A stretch of DNA of 64,000 nucleotides from Flavobacterium chilense. GTDB lineage: Bacteria; Bacteroidota; Bacteroidia; Flavobacteriales; Flavobacteriaceae. The DNA is taken from NCBI RefSeq assembly GCF_001602525.1, contig NZ_LSYT01000007.1:62001-126000 (forward strand), in the 5' to 3' direction. The translations under genes and the position numbers were made by a program. Shown here piece by piece: positions 9,448 to 17,872 of the stretch. Numbering within the stretch: position 1 is the stretch's first letter; the number at the start of each line of letters is the position of its first letter. Under the pieces are notes generated by a model, which searched no databases, was not told the DNA's origin, and saw only the letters and a program-made list of their open reading frames with translations.

Positions 9448-10131
9448 ATGAAAAAACTACTCTTTCTTTTTTTATTTGTGCCCATTTGTATCTGGTCACA
9501 ATCGAATTTTGAAAAAGGAGAAAAATTGTTTCAGGCAAAAAAATATGATGAAGCCGAAGTTGTTTTTGAAACAGTTCTAAAAGTAAATCCATTAGATGTA
9601 AAAACATTGGAATATCTGGGAGAAATTGAAGCACATCAAAAATCCTGGGTAAAAGGAGCTGAATATTTTAAGAAACTAAAAGAATTAAAGCCTACAGTAG
9701 CGGATTATTTTTTTAAATACGGAGGTTGCCTGGCAATGCGGGCAATGGAAGTAAATAAAATAAAAGCTTTTTCTATGGTTGGCGATATGAAAGAGGCATT
9801 TGAAAAAGCTATTGTTTTAAATCCAAAACATGTTCAGGCAAGATGGGCTTTGATAGAGATATATTTGCAATTGCCAGGAATTTTAGGAGGAAGTGAATCG
9901 AAAGCAATTGCGTATTCGAATGAATTAGCGCAATTTTCACCAGTAGACGGATATTTATCAAGAGGAAGAATCGAGGAGTATTTTAAGAGATATACTGCGG
10001 CTGAAAAAAATTACATAAAAGCAAATGAAATTGGTAAATCAAAAGTCACATTTCAAAAATTATATAATTTATATTTGAATAAATTAAAAGACCCTAAAAA
10101 AGCCAGGGAATTGAAACAAAAAGTTGAGTGA
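9448..10131 (+). CDS. Secreted or periplasmic tetratricopeptide-repeat protein
   Basis: 227 residues beginning with a signal peptide (MKKLLFLFLFVPICIWSQ). The mature part carries TPR-like helices: the block starting FEKGEKLFQAKKYDEAEVVF at residues 21-40 has the usual small/large residue pattern, and further units include a KHVQARWALIEIYLQLPG stretch. TPR proteins serve as protein-protein adaptors and no enzyme motif is visible. It is divergent from the alpha-2-macroglobulin gene and 70 bases upstream of mpl, which has the same direction and may be co-transcribed. Its exact role cannot be read from the sequence. Confidence 0.8.
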   Translation: MKKLLFLFLFVPICIWSQSNFEKGEKLFQAKKYDEAEVVFETVLKVNPLDVKTLEYLGEIEAHQKSWVKGAEYFKKLKELKPTVADYFFKYGGCLAMRAMEVNKIKAFSMVGDMKEAFEKAIVLNPKHVQARWALIEIYLQLPGILGGSESKAIAYSNELAQFSPVDGYLSRGRIEEYFKRYTAAEKNYIKANEIGKSKVTFQKLYNLYLNKLKDPKKARELKQKVE

Positions 10132-10201
10132 TCATAATCAGAACTCAAATTAAATTCTAAACATTAATTAGAATTTAGAACTTAAAAATTAGAATCTTAA
10201 A

Positions 10202-11557
10202 ATGAAAACACATTTCATCGCCATAGGCGGAAGTGCCATGCACAATTTAGCTTTAGCATTGCATAACAAAGGATATCAGGTTACAGGTAGTGATGATGCT
10301 ATTTTTGAACCATCAAAATCAAGATTAGAAAAAAAAGGAATTTTACCAAAAGAAATGGGTTGGTTCCCTGAAAAAATTACTGCCGATATTGATGCTATAA
10401 TTTTAGGAATGCATGCAAAAGCAGATAATCCTGAATTGTTGAAAGCACAGGAACTAGGGCTGAAAATCTACTCTTATCCGGAGTTTTTATACGAACAGTC
10501 TAAAAATAAAACGCGTGTTGTAATTGGTGGTTCTCACGGAAAAACAACTATTACTTCGATGATTTTGCATGTTATGCATTATCATAATATCGAAGTAGAT
10601 TATATGGTAGGGGCACAGCTGGAAGGTTTTGATACCATGGTGCATCTTACTGAAGAAAATGATTTTATGGTTCTGGAAGGTGATGAATATTTGTCTTCAC
10701 CTATCGACAGACGACCGAAATTTCATTTGTATCAGCCTAATATTGCTTTGATTTCCGGAATTGCGTGGGATCATATCAATGTATTCCCAACCTATGAAAA
10801 TTATGTAGAGCAATTCGAAATTTTCATTGCGAAAATTACAAATGGAGGAATCTTGGTTTATAACGAAGATGATGCAGAAGTAAAACGAGTGGCAGAAGCA
10901 GCTACAAATCCAATTCGTAAACTGGCTTATACAACACCAAAATATACTGTGAGTGATGGTGTAACTTTACTGGGAACTCCGGAAGGCGATATGCCAATTG
11001 AAGTTTTTGGAGCGCATAATTTGAATAATTTGGCCGGTGCCAAATGGATTTGCCAAAACATGGGCGTAGATGAAGCTGATTTTTACGAAGCAATTGCAAG
11101 TTTTAAAGGTGCATCTAAGCGTTTAGAAAAAATTGCCGAAGGAAAAGGAAAAGTAGCCTATAAAGATTTTGCTCACTCACCAAGTAAAGTAGCAGCAACT
11201 ACAAAAGCGGTTAAGGAGCAATATCCAAACCGAACTTTGGTAGCTTGTTTGGAACTACATACTTATAGTAGTTTAAACGCAGAATTCTTGAAAGAATATG
11301 AAGGAGCACTTGAATATGCTGATGTTGCAGTTGTATTTTACTCGCCGGATGCAGTAAAAATTAAACAATTAGAAGAAGTAACTTACGATCAGATTGCTAA
11401 TTCTTTCAATAGAAAAGATTTAATTATCTATACAAATCCTGCTGAATTCAAAGAGTACCTTTTCAATTTAAACCTTGATAATTCAGCTTTATTATTAATG
11501 AGTTCAGGAAACTATGGCGGATTGAACTTTGATGAAGTAAAAGAATTGATTAATTAG
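10202..11557 (+). CDS. mpl: UDP-N-acetylmuramate:L-Ala-gamma-D-Glu-meso-DAP ligase (murein peptide ligase)
   Basis: 451 residues, a Mur-ligase fold. The N-terminus (FIAIGGSAMHNLALALHNKGYQVTGSDD) is the UDP-MurNAc-binding Rossmann-like domain, and GGSHGKTT at 109-116 (Lys114) is the ATP P-loop. The MurC/Mpl family splits into MurC, which adds L-Ala, and Mpl, which reuses the tripeptide from peptidoglycan turnover. The wording of the N-terminus (AMHNLA), the 450-residue length and the absence of neighbouring mur/fts genes favour Mpl. It acts in the cytoplasm in cell-wall recycling. MurC is the alternative, less likely here. A terminator follows at 11587. Confidence 0.82.
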   Translation: MKTHFIAIGGSAMHNLALALHNKGYQVTGSDDAIFEPSKSRLEKKGILPKEMGWFPEKITADIDAIILGMHAKADNPELLKAQELGLKIYSYPEFLYEQSKNKTRVVIGGSHGKTTITSMILHVMHYHNIEVDYMVGAQLEGFDTMVHLTEENDFMVLEGDEYLSSPIDRRPKFHLYQPNIALISGIAWDHINVFPTYENYVEQFEIFIAKITNGGILVYNEDDAEVKRVAEAATNPIRKLAYTTPKYTVSDGVTLLGTPEGDMPIEVFGAHNLNNLAGAKWICQNMGVDEADFYEAIASFKGASKRLEKIAEGKGKVAYKDFAHSPSKVAATTKAVKEQYPNRTLVACLELHTYSSLNAEFLKEYEGALEYADVAVVFYSPDAVKIKQLEEVTYDQIANSFNRKDLIIYTNPAEFKEYLFNLNLDNSALLLMSSGNYGGLNFDEVKELIN

Positions 11558-11579
11558 AAAATGAATCAATTCAAAAAAT

Positions 11580-11659
11580 AGATAATGTGCCAATTGCTAT
11601 GCGTTGGCACTTTTTTTATAATTGTCTAATTATGTAATTTTCAAATTGGCACATTATCT
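11580..11659. terminator. Bidirectional terminator region with nested inverted repeats
   Basis: A hairpin at 11587-11610 (GTGCCAA with TTGGCAC, then seven T) ends mpl. The sequence AGATAATGTGCCAATT at 11580-11595 also recurs as a perfect 16-base inverted copy at 11644-11659, which overlaps the stop codon of the opposite gene. The left GTGCCAA can therefore pair with either of two downstream TTGGCAC copies. Confidence 0.8.
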
Positions 11660-12290
11660 AATTCAATTTCCAATATCGATAATGCCCTGTAATTTTGTAT
11701 TCAAACAAACAATCCTGAAGAACCTGACCATTACCAACATTGTGTACAATTAGATTTCGTTTTCCGTCAGGAGATTTTCGGTTGGTAACAATGCCAATGT
11801 GTGGCAGTTTATCATTAATCATCCAGGTTACAAGTTCTCCGGTTTTATAGTCTTCTGGATTTTTCGTTACAGGAAGTTCTTCTCCTTTTCTTGCAAAAAA
11901 GACTTCTAAATTAGGAACCCTTCTGTGGTCAATATTAGTATCTGTTTTGATCATTCCCCATTTCTCTAAATTCGGATATGCCGAAAAATTTTCAATCATA
12001 TCTTCGTGAACTTCTTTTTGTAAATCAACGCCTAATTTTCGATAAGAACGAATAATAACATCTGTGCAAACGCCTTTGTTTTTAGGAATATCCCCATCTG
12101 GATAAGGAATAGAAAAATAAGCAGGATCATAATCTACAGAAGGATCAATAATTGAAATTGCTGCATCTGATAATTTATCTGCAAAAGTTTTATTGTGAGT
12201 TGAAAGGTTTTCAGTAATAGAAATTTGATCTTGTTTTCGATTACAAGAACAAAAAACGATAATTATTGCTAAAATATAAGAAGTTCTCAT
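11658..12290 (-). CDS. DUF1287 family lipoprotein
   Basis: 210 residues. A short hydrophobic N-terminus ending FCSCNRK suggests a lipoprotein (Cys16 or Cys14). The body matches the DUF1287 pattern: SIIDPSVDYDPAYF, PYPDGDIPKNKGVCTDVIIRSYR, DHRRVPNLEVFF, GELVTW and HIGIV. The conserved Cys in GVCTD together with later His residues resembles NlpC/P60-type cysteine hydrolases, so a cell-wall or peptide hydrolase is a reasonable but unproven idea. It converges on mpl across a shared inverted repeat. No adjacent co-directional gene, so probably monocistronic. Confidence 0.82.
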   Translation of the reverse strand: MRTSYILAIIIVFCSCNRKQDQISITENLSTHNKTFADKLSDAAISIIDPSVDYDPAYFSIPYPDGDIPKNKGVCTDVIIRSYRKLGVDLQKEVHEDMIENFSAYPNLEKWGMIKTDTNIDHRRVPNLEVFFARKGEELPVTKNPEDYKTGELVTWMINDKLPHIGIVTNRKSPDGKRNLIVHNVGNGQVLQDCLFEYKITGHYRYWKLN

Positions 12291-12423
12291 CTGTTGTAAT
12301 AAATTTAGATGTTTTCAAGATTCACATTTGCATTTAAAATTAATTAATTTAAAAATAGTAACTGCTGTTTGTGAGTGATTTTTCTTATTTTTTAATATAT
12401 TAGCCTTTTAAGATTATGATAAA

Positions 12424-12894
12424 ATGAATTCAAGAATAAAGGTTGTGAAAACAACAAGTGAAAACCCGGATTTTATATCCCTGATAAAAATATTTGACAC
12501 TTTTTTATGGGATAGGTATCCTGAACTCAAAAAGGATTATTGGGGTAATAACCTGATAGAATTTAATGCAAATGTTGTTCTTATTTATTTAGATGAAAAA
12601 GCAGTTGCAAGTGGCTGTTTTAAAAAATATAATGAAAACACAGTCGAACTTAAACGAATGTTTGTTTCACCTGAAGCAAGAGGTTTGGGTCTGGCACAAT
12701 TAGTAATTAAAGAGCTTGAAAAAGAAGCAAAAAATCAAGGTTTTCAAATCATGATTTTAGAAACTCTGTACAAACAAATTGAAGCAATAAGTTTATACCA
12801 AAAGGTAGGTTTTGAGATTATCGAAAACTACGAGCCTTATGTTGGGCTGTCGAATAGTATTTGTATGAGCAGATTCATTAATACAGTACAATAG
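12424..12894 (+). CDS. GNAT family N-acetyltransferase
   Basis: 156 residues. The acetyl-CoA-binding motif A is visible as VELKRMFVSPEARGLGLAQLVIKELE (about residues 77-102; shown here as separate pieces VELKRMFV, SPEARGLGLAQ), followed by motif B-like ILETLYKQIEAISLYQKVGF. It transfers an acetyl group from acetyl-CoA to an amine that cannot be deduced. Its stop codon directly abuts the radC start codon (TAG then ATG), so the two are almost certainly translated from one mRNA and may be translationally coupled. Confidence 0.88.
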   Translation: MNSRIKVVKTTSENPDFISLIKIFDTFLWDRYPELKKDYWGNNLIEFNANVVLIYLDEKAVASGCFKKYNENTVELKRMFVSPEARGLGLAQLVIKELEKEAKNQGFQIMILETLYKQIEAISLYQKVGFEIIENYEPYVGLSNSICMSRFINTVQ

Positions 12895-13584
12895 ATGGCA
12901 ACTCATTCTTCAATTTCAAAATGGTCTGAAGAAGATCGTCCTCGTGAAAAATTAATGCTTAAGGGTAAAGAGGCTTTAAGCAATGCTGAATTAATTGCTA
13001 TTTTAATTGGATCAGGAAGCAGAAATGAATCGGCAGTTGATCTAAGCAGGCGAATTTTGGCTAGTGCTGCTGATAACCTGAATTCTTTGTCAAAATTGAC
13101 AATTACACAATTAATGAACTTTAGGGGAGTAGGTGAAGCCAAGGCAATAACAATTGTAGCTGCCTTAGAATTAGGTCGTCGCAGGAGGATTGAAAAAACA
13201 GTTGAATTGGTAAAAATTGTCTCAAGCAAAATGGTTTTCGAAATTATGCAGCCCATTATTGGCGAATTACCGCATGAAGAATTTTGGATGCTTTTTCTGA
13301 ATAATTCTAATAAAGTGATTTCTAAATCTAAACTGAGTACAGGAGGTATAACAGGTACAATCGTTGATGTTCGTCTTGTTTTTAAATTAGCACTCGAAAG
13401 TAGCGCTACCAGTTTGATTTTGTGTCACAATCATCCTTCTGGAAATTTACGTCCCAGTGATGCTGACAAAGAAATTACAAAGAAATTAAAGGCAGCAGGA
13501 AATGTTCTAGATGTTAAAGTTTTAGATCATTTGATTATAACTGAAACAAAATATTATAGTTTTGTAGATGAAGGAATTTTTTAA
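12895..13584 (+). CDS. radC: RadC family JAB/MPN-domain protein
   Basis: 229 residues of usual RadC length. The N-terminal half has helix-hairpin-helix character (LMNFRGVGEAKAITIVAALELGRR around 73-96). The C-terminal half carries the JAMM metal motif HNHPSGNLRPSDAD with His178, His180 and Asp191. RadC was once thought to be a repair protein, but its real role is uncertain; the MPN fold suggests a metalloprotease or nuclease-associated activity. It starts immediately after the GNAT stop, and the HAD gene follows 3 bases after its own stop. Confidence 0.93.
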   Translation: MATHSSISKWSEEDRPREKLMLKGKEALSNAELIAILIGSGSRNESAVDLSRRILASAADNLNSLSKLTITQLMNFRGVGEAKAITIVAALELGRRRRIEKTVELVKIVSSKMVFEIMQPIIGELPHEEFWMLFLNNSNKVISKSKLSTGGITGTIVDVRLVFKLALESSATSLILCHNHPSGNLRPSDADKEITKKLKAAGNVLDVKVLDHLIITETKYYSFVDEGIF

Positions 13585-13587
13585 CTT

Positions 13588-14274
13588 ATGAATACCACAA
13601 TTACCGATGTCTTTTTTGACTTAGATCATACACTTTGGGATTTTGATAAAAACTCAGAAATGGCTTTTGACCGAATCTTTAAAAGCAAATTTCCCCAAAT
13701 TAAAATAGAAGATTTTATACTTAAGTATGCTCCTATAAATCAGGAATGCTGGAAATTATATCAGCATGATAAAATTACGCATCAGGAACTGCGTTATAAC
13801 AGATTGAAGCTTTCTTTTGATGCATTAAATCTGGAAGTGTCAGATAAGGATATTAATCAAATCGCAGAAGATTATATCGAGTTCCTGACAGATAACAATT
13901 ATCTGTTTGATGGTGCAATCGAAGTTTTAGATTATTTAAAAACAAAATACAGATTGCATATCATTACAAATGGTTTTGCAAGTGTTCAGGACAAAAAAAT
14001 TAATAACGCTGCACTTTCAGGTTATTTTGCTACAATCACAAATTCTGAACTGGCAGGTGTTAAAAAGCCAAATAGTATTATCTTTGATTATGCGATAAAT
14101 AGTGCCAAAGCTTCAAAGGAGAATAGTATTATGATTGGAGATTGTCTTGATGCCGATGTGAATGGAGCATTAAATGCCGGTCTTGACGCTATTTTCTTTA
14201 ACGATAAAAAGATTGAAGCACCTGAGAATATTAAACAAATAAACCATTTATTAGAACTTAAAAAATATTTATAA
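13588..14274 (+). CDS. HAD hydrolase, YjjG-type (noncanonical pyrimidine nucleotidase family)
   Basis: 228 residues. HAD motif I is FFDLDHTLWDFD with the nucleophile Asp11 and Asp13, motif II is HIITNG, motif III is the Lys of GVKKPN, and motif IV is IGDCLDADVNGA. The DLDHTLWDFDKNS start and a helical cap between motifs I and II are typical of the YjjG group, which dephosphorylates pyrimidine nucleoside monophosphates including noncanonical ones. The exact substrate is inferred from the family. It lies in a compact cluster with only 2-3 bases between genes. Confidence 0.87.
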   Translation: MNTTITDVFFDLDHTLWDFDKNSEMAFDRIFKSKFPQIKIEDFILKYAPINQECWKLYQHDKITHQELRYNRLKLSFDALNLEVSDKDINQIAEDYIEFLTDNNYLFDGAIEVLDYLKTKYRLHIITNGFASVQDKKINNAALSGYFATITNSELAGVKKPNSIIFDYAINSAKASKENSIMIGDCLDADVNGALNAGLDAIFFNDKKIEAPENIKQINHLLELKKYL

Positions 14275-14276
14275 TT

Positions 14277-15020
14277 ATGAGAATTAAATTTTTGTTGATT
14301 GCCCTTCTTACATCAGTTATTGGATTTTCGCAAACTGTTAACGATTACAAAGCAGTTATTGTGCCTTTAAAATATGATTTTCTAAAAACAGAAAACCAAT
14401 ATAGAATGTCAACAATGACCAAGGCAAATTTAAATAAAGCAGGTTTTCAGGCTTTTTATGGTAATGAAGAACTTCCTGCAGGTTATGGAGATCGTTGTGA
14501 TCTTTTATATGTTGATGTAAAAAAAGACAACGGTTTTTTAATTACAAAACTTTTTGTGGAATTTAAGGATTGTTACGGAAAAGTAATTTATACCTCGGAA
14601 ATTGGAAAAAGTAAAGAGAAAGATTATGAAGTAGCTTATAGAGAATGTCTTGATTTAGCATTTGTTTCTATCAATGCTTTGCATTATAAATATAACGGAA
14701 ATAGTGGAAGTACATCATCAAGAACCACAACTCCTGTAGCATCATCTGCTGTAATTGCTACAACAGCAGTTGTGGCAGCACCGGTTGCTGATATGAAAGA
14801 TCCTAATCTGTTATATGCGCAGCCAACAGAAAACGGATATCAATTAATAGATAAAACTCCAAAAGTGGTTATGAAGTTGTTAAAAACATCTCGCCCTGAT
14901 TCATTTATCGCAATAAAAGATGGTATTCAGGGATCTTTGAATGCAAAAGACAATCAATGGTTTTTTGAATACTATAAAAATGATCAATTAGTTTCTGAAA
15001 AAGTTTCAGTAAAATTCTAA
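14277..15020 (+). CDS. Secreted protein of unknown function
   Basis: 247 residues with a signal peptide (MRIKFLLIALLTSVIGFSQ). The first domain (about 20-140) contains two Cys residues that could form a disulphide (GDRCDLLY and FKDCYGK). A Ser/Thr/Ala/Val-rich linker at about 142-170 joins it to a C-terminal segment (LLYAQPTENGYQLIDKTPKVVMKLLKTS...). I recognise no enzyme family. It begins 2 bases after the HAD gene and converges on rarA with 15 bases between stops. Confidence 0.75.
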   Translation: MRIKFLLIALLTSVIGFSQTVNDYKAVIVPLKYDFLKTENQYRMSTMTKANLNKAGFQAFYGNEELPAGYGDRCDLLYVDVKKDNGFLITKLFVEFKDCYGKVIYTSEIGKSKEKDYEVAYRECLDLAFVSINALHYKYNGNSGSTSSRTTTPVASSAVIATTAVVAAPVADMKDPNLLYAQPTENGYQLIDKTPKVVMKLLKTSRPDSFIAIKDGIQGSLNAKDNQWFFEYYKNDQLVSEKVSVKF

Positions 15021-15035
15021 AAATACAATAGGGCT

Positions 15036-16313
15036 TTAATAGCCATATTTATCTTTCCAACGGTTCTTTAAGAATTCGCGGTTGCTATTCTCTCTCGAAT
15101 TGCTTCCCGGATTATAAAGAACCGTTTCTTTTATAGCATCAGGTAAAAACTCCTGTTCAGCAAAATTATTGGCATAATCATGCGAATATTTATAATCATC
15201 ACCATAACCCAATTCCTTCATAAGCTTTGTTGGAGCATTTCTTAAATGAATTGGAACCGGTAAATCGCCAGTTTGTTTGACCAATTGCTGAGCGTTTCCA
15301 ATTGCCATATACGAAGCATTGCTTTTAGGAGAAGTGGCCAAATAAATAGCGCATTGACTCAATATAATTCTGCTTTCAGGATAACCAATAGTAGTTACAG
15401 CCTGAAACGTATTATTTGCCATTATAAAAGCAGTCGGATTTGCATTTCCAATATCTTCACTGGATAGAATAAGCATTCTTCGGGCAATGAATTTTACATC
15501 TTCTCCACCTTCAATCATTCTGGCTAACCAATATACAGCTCCATTAGGGTCACTTCCGCGAATTGATTTTATAAAAGCCGAAACGATATCATAATGCTGT
15601 TCACCACTTTTGTCATACAAAACAGTATTTTGCTGAACCAGTTCGAAAACACGATCATTTGTAATGATTATTTCATCACCTGCAGATGCATTTATAACAA
15701 GTTCAAAAATATTCAATAACTTTCTTCCATCTCCACCAGAAAGTCGGAGCAAAGCCTCCGTTTCCTTTAGGGAAATATTTTTAGATGCCAGATAAGTATC
15801 TGTTTTCATGGCACGATGTAGTAAAGCCTCCAGATCTGCTTTTGTAAAAGCATTTAAAATATAAACCTGGCAACGTGACAATAATGCAGGAATAACTTCA
15901 AAACTAGGATTCTCTGTTGTTGCACCAACAAGCGTGATCCAGCCTTTTTCGACCGCAGCTAAAAGAGAATCTTGCTGAGATTTACTAAATCGGTGAATCT
16001 CATCTATAAATAAAATAGGATTTTTAGCAGTAAATAAGCCGCCACTTTGCTTGGCTTTCTCAATTACATCACGTATGTCTTTTACACCAGAATTTATGGC
16101 ACTTAAAATATAAAAAGGACGTTTAGATTCCTGCGCAATAATTTGAGCTAAAGTTGTTTTTCCAGTTCCGGGGGGTCCCCAGAAAATTAAAGACGGAATA
16201 ATTCCTTTCGAAATTTGTTGCGTCAACGAACCGTTTGGTCCAACCAAATGACTTTGACTAATGTAATCTTCTAATTTTTGTGGGCGAATTCGCTCGGCTA
16301 AAGGTGCTTCCAT
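15036..16313 (-). CDS. rarA: Replication-associated recombination protein A (AAA+ ATPase)
   Basis: 425 residues. Walker A GPPGTGKTT lies at 46-54 (Lys52), Walker B FIDEIHRF at 102-109, and sensor-like GATTENPSFE follows. The N-terminus APLAERIRPQKLEDYISQ is typical of the RarA/MgsA/WRNIP1 family, and the C-terminal half holds the tetramerisation region (GSDPNGAVYWLARMIEGGEDVKFIARR, given in part: GSDPNGAVYWLARM). It acts at stalled replication forks and gaps with SSB. Monocistronic here, convergent with the secreted-protein gene. Confidence 0.94.
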   Translation of the reverse strand: MEAPLAERIRPQKLEDYISQSHLVGPNGSLTQQISKGIIPSLIFWGPPGTGKTTLAQIIAQESKRPFYILSAINSGVKDIRDVIEKAKQSGGLFTAKNPILFIDEIHRFSKSQQDSLLAAVEKGWITLVGATTENPSFEVIPALLSRCQVYILNAFTKADLEALLHRAMKTDTYLASKNISLKETEALLRLSGGDGRKLLNIFELVINASAGDEIIITNDRVFELVQQNTVLYDKSGEQHYDIVSAFIKSIRGSDPNGAVYWLARMIEGGEDVKFIARRMLILSSEDIGNANPTAFIMANNTFQAVTTIGYPESRIILSQCAIYLATSPKSNASYMAIGNAQQLVKQTGDLPVPIHLRNAPTKLMKELGYGDDYKYSHDYANNFAEQEFLPDAIKETVLYNPGSNSRENSNREFLKNRWKDKYGY

Positions 16314-16350
16314 TTTGTAAAATTACTATTTTCAGTTCTAAATCTGTATG

Positions 16351-16430
16351 TTTAGGAGCTATTTCCTGCTGTCCGCTTTATCTTTTGTGGCGAACCCCGC
16401 CACAAAAGGATGCCGCTTTCATCAGGGCTA
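16351..16430. repeat. Intergenic hairpin element, copy 1 (shared ends with 55861-55942)
   Basis: It begins TTTAGGAGCTATTTCCTG and ends CAGGGCTA. Inside is a perfect 11-bp stem, 16382-16392 with 16398-16408 (CTTTTGTGGCG), around a 5-base loop. CCGCTTT occurs as a direct repeat on both sides of the stem (in 16373-16379 and 16413-16419). The same outer ends flank the long hairpin at 55861, so the two are members of one dispersed family. No open frame belongs to it. Confidence 0.75.
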
Positions 16431-16531
16431 GTTGTATTCATAAGGATATTTTTTGCCTAGCTGACAAATTATCAGCAAATTAAAATTGGATAGTTTTTTG
16501 ATGTTGCATTCAGAACTTATATATAAAAGCA

Positions 16532-17296
16532 ATGAATGATAACCATTTTAAATTTTCGAATGCTGTAATTGGTCTTCCGGTTTTGTCTGTTCTTTTGTTG
16601 TGGATTATTTATTGGGTTCAGATTCGATTTGATTTTGATTTCTATGAATATGGAATTTATCCAAGAGAATTTTACGGTTTGAGAGGGGTTTTATTTAGCC
16701 CTTTCATTCATGAAAATTTAAGCCATCTGTATAATAATTCTATTCCTCTTTTGGTTTTGTTAGCGGCTTTGCAATTTTTTTATCCTAAGCAATCATTTTC
16801 GGTTATTGTATACGGAATTTTATTTTCGGGATTAATTACCTGGATTATAGGCCGCTCAAATTTTCATATTGGTGCCAGTGGATTAATTTATGTTTTAGTG
16901 AGTTTTATTTTCTTTAAAGGAATCCAAACACGGTATTACCGGTTAGTTGCTCTTTCTCTTTCCGTAATCCTGCTTTATGGTGGAATGATTTGGTATGTCT
17001 TTCCTGAGGTAGACAAAACTATTTCCTGGGAAGGGCATTTGGCTGGTTTTATTACTGGATTTGCAATGTCTTTAATGTACAAAACCCCTGAGTATGCAAA
17101 ACCTATTGTATATGATTGGCAAAAGCCTGATTTTAAGCCTGAAGAAGATCCGTTTATGAAACATTTTGATGAAAACGGAAATTTTGTTAATACAGAAGTT
17201 CCTGAAGATACTCCAGATGATTTTTCGGGGTACTTTTACTCAAATATTCCAATTAATTATACTTTGACAAAAAAGGAATCAGACGAGAAAATATAA
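16532..17296 (+). CDS. Rhomboid family intramembrane serine protease
   Basis: 254 residues with about six hydrophobic segments (roughly 14-31, 72-84, 91-107, 113-130, 138-157, 168-180). The active site is clear: GASG with Ser117 and EGHLAGF with His169. The amino-side element HLYNN (His65, Asn68-69) that lines the oxyanion hole is also kept. Rhomboids cut transmembrane segments within the inner membrane. A hydrophilic acidic tail of about 70 residues follows the membrane core. The natural substrate is unknown. Confidence 0.93.
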   Translation: MNDNHFKFSNAVIGLPVLSVLLLWIIYWVQIRFDFDFYEYGIYPREFYGLRGVLFSPFIHENLSHLYNNSIPLLVLLAALQFFYPKQSFSVIVYGILFSGLITWIIGRSNFHIGASGLIYVLVSFIFFKGIQTRYYRLVALSLSVILLYGGMIWYVFPEVDKTISWEGHLAGFITGFAMSLMYKTPEYAKPIVYDWQKPDFKPEEDPFMKHFDENGNFVNTEVPEDTPDDFSGYFYSNIPINYTLTKKESDEKI

Positions 17297-17325
17297 ATCA
17301 TAATACTCATTTAATTTTAAAGTCG

Positions 17326-17333
17326 TATTTTTG
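17326..17333 (+). promoter_or_regulatory. Candidate -7 element of the 17362 gene
   Basis: TATTTTTG matches TAnnTTTG 28 bases before the ATG at 17362. No TTG lies at the -33 distance, so support is partial. Confidence 0.35.
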
Positions 17334-17361
17334 TTTGTATGACGTTTCTAATTAACGAGTT

Positions 17362-17868
17362 ATGAGGAAAGTTGACTTAGTAATTATATTTTTTTTAGTT
17401 TTTGCTACATCGCGAGTATTTTCGCAATGTGACATTAAAAACAGGGTACTTGCAGATGGTACAATGATGTATTATTTTGCACCCGCCAATTTTTATAAGA
17501 CAAAATCAAAATCATTAAAAATTAATATTGTTACAGATAAAGAGCATTTTTTTGTTACGCTTCAGCCCACACCATTTCCTGATAAGAAAGAAGGAAAGAA
17601 AATCAAAGACGATTTAATTATTCAACTCGCAAATAATAAAAAATATAAACTCACCCATTACGATACTCAATACAGACACAATGATTCTGTAATGCAGGTT
17701 CTTTATTTAATAGATCAGAAAGATGTTGAAGATTTCTCTAAGTTTGAAGCAGTGATTGCAGAAATTAATATGGAAGGTACAGAGTTTATACGCAATTATG
17801 ATTTTAAATTACATAAAGATGCTATAGTAGAACAATTAAGATGTTTTTTGAAGAAAGATGACAAATAG
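17362..17868 (+). CDS. Small secreted protein, function unknown
   Basis: 168 residues with a signal peptide (FFLVFATSRVFSQ). The mature chain alternates short beta-like stretches (SLKINIVTDKEHFFVTLQP, ADGTMMYYFAPANF) and has Cys near each end (QCDIKN and LRCFLKK). No recognisable catalytic motif. It stands 65 bases downstream of the rhomboid gene in the same direction, and its stop lies 4 bases from the stop of the opposing DUF2490 gene. Confidence 0.7.
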   Translation: MRKVDLVIIFFLVFATSRVFSQCDIKNRVLADGTMMYYFAPANFYKTKSKSLKINIVTDKEHFFVTLQPTPFPDKKEGKKIKDDLIIQLANNKKYKLTHYDTQYRHNDSVMQVLYLIDQKDVEDFSKFEAVIAEINMEGTEFIRNYDFKLHKDAIVEQLRCFLKKDDK

Positions 17869-17872
17869 TAGA

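Noticed and set aside
10152..10176. AAATTCTAA/TTAGAATTT inverted repeat before mpl
   Set aside because: Only nine AT-rich base pairs without a T run; too weak to call a regulatory site.
16280..16483. Open frame across the start of rarA and the hairpin element
   Set aside because: It covers a repeat element and the antisense of rarA and has no protein-like features.
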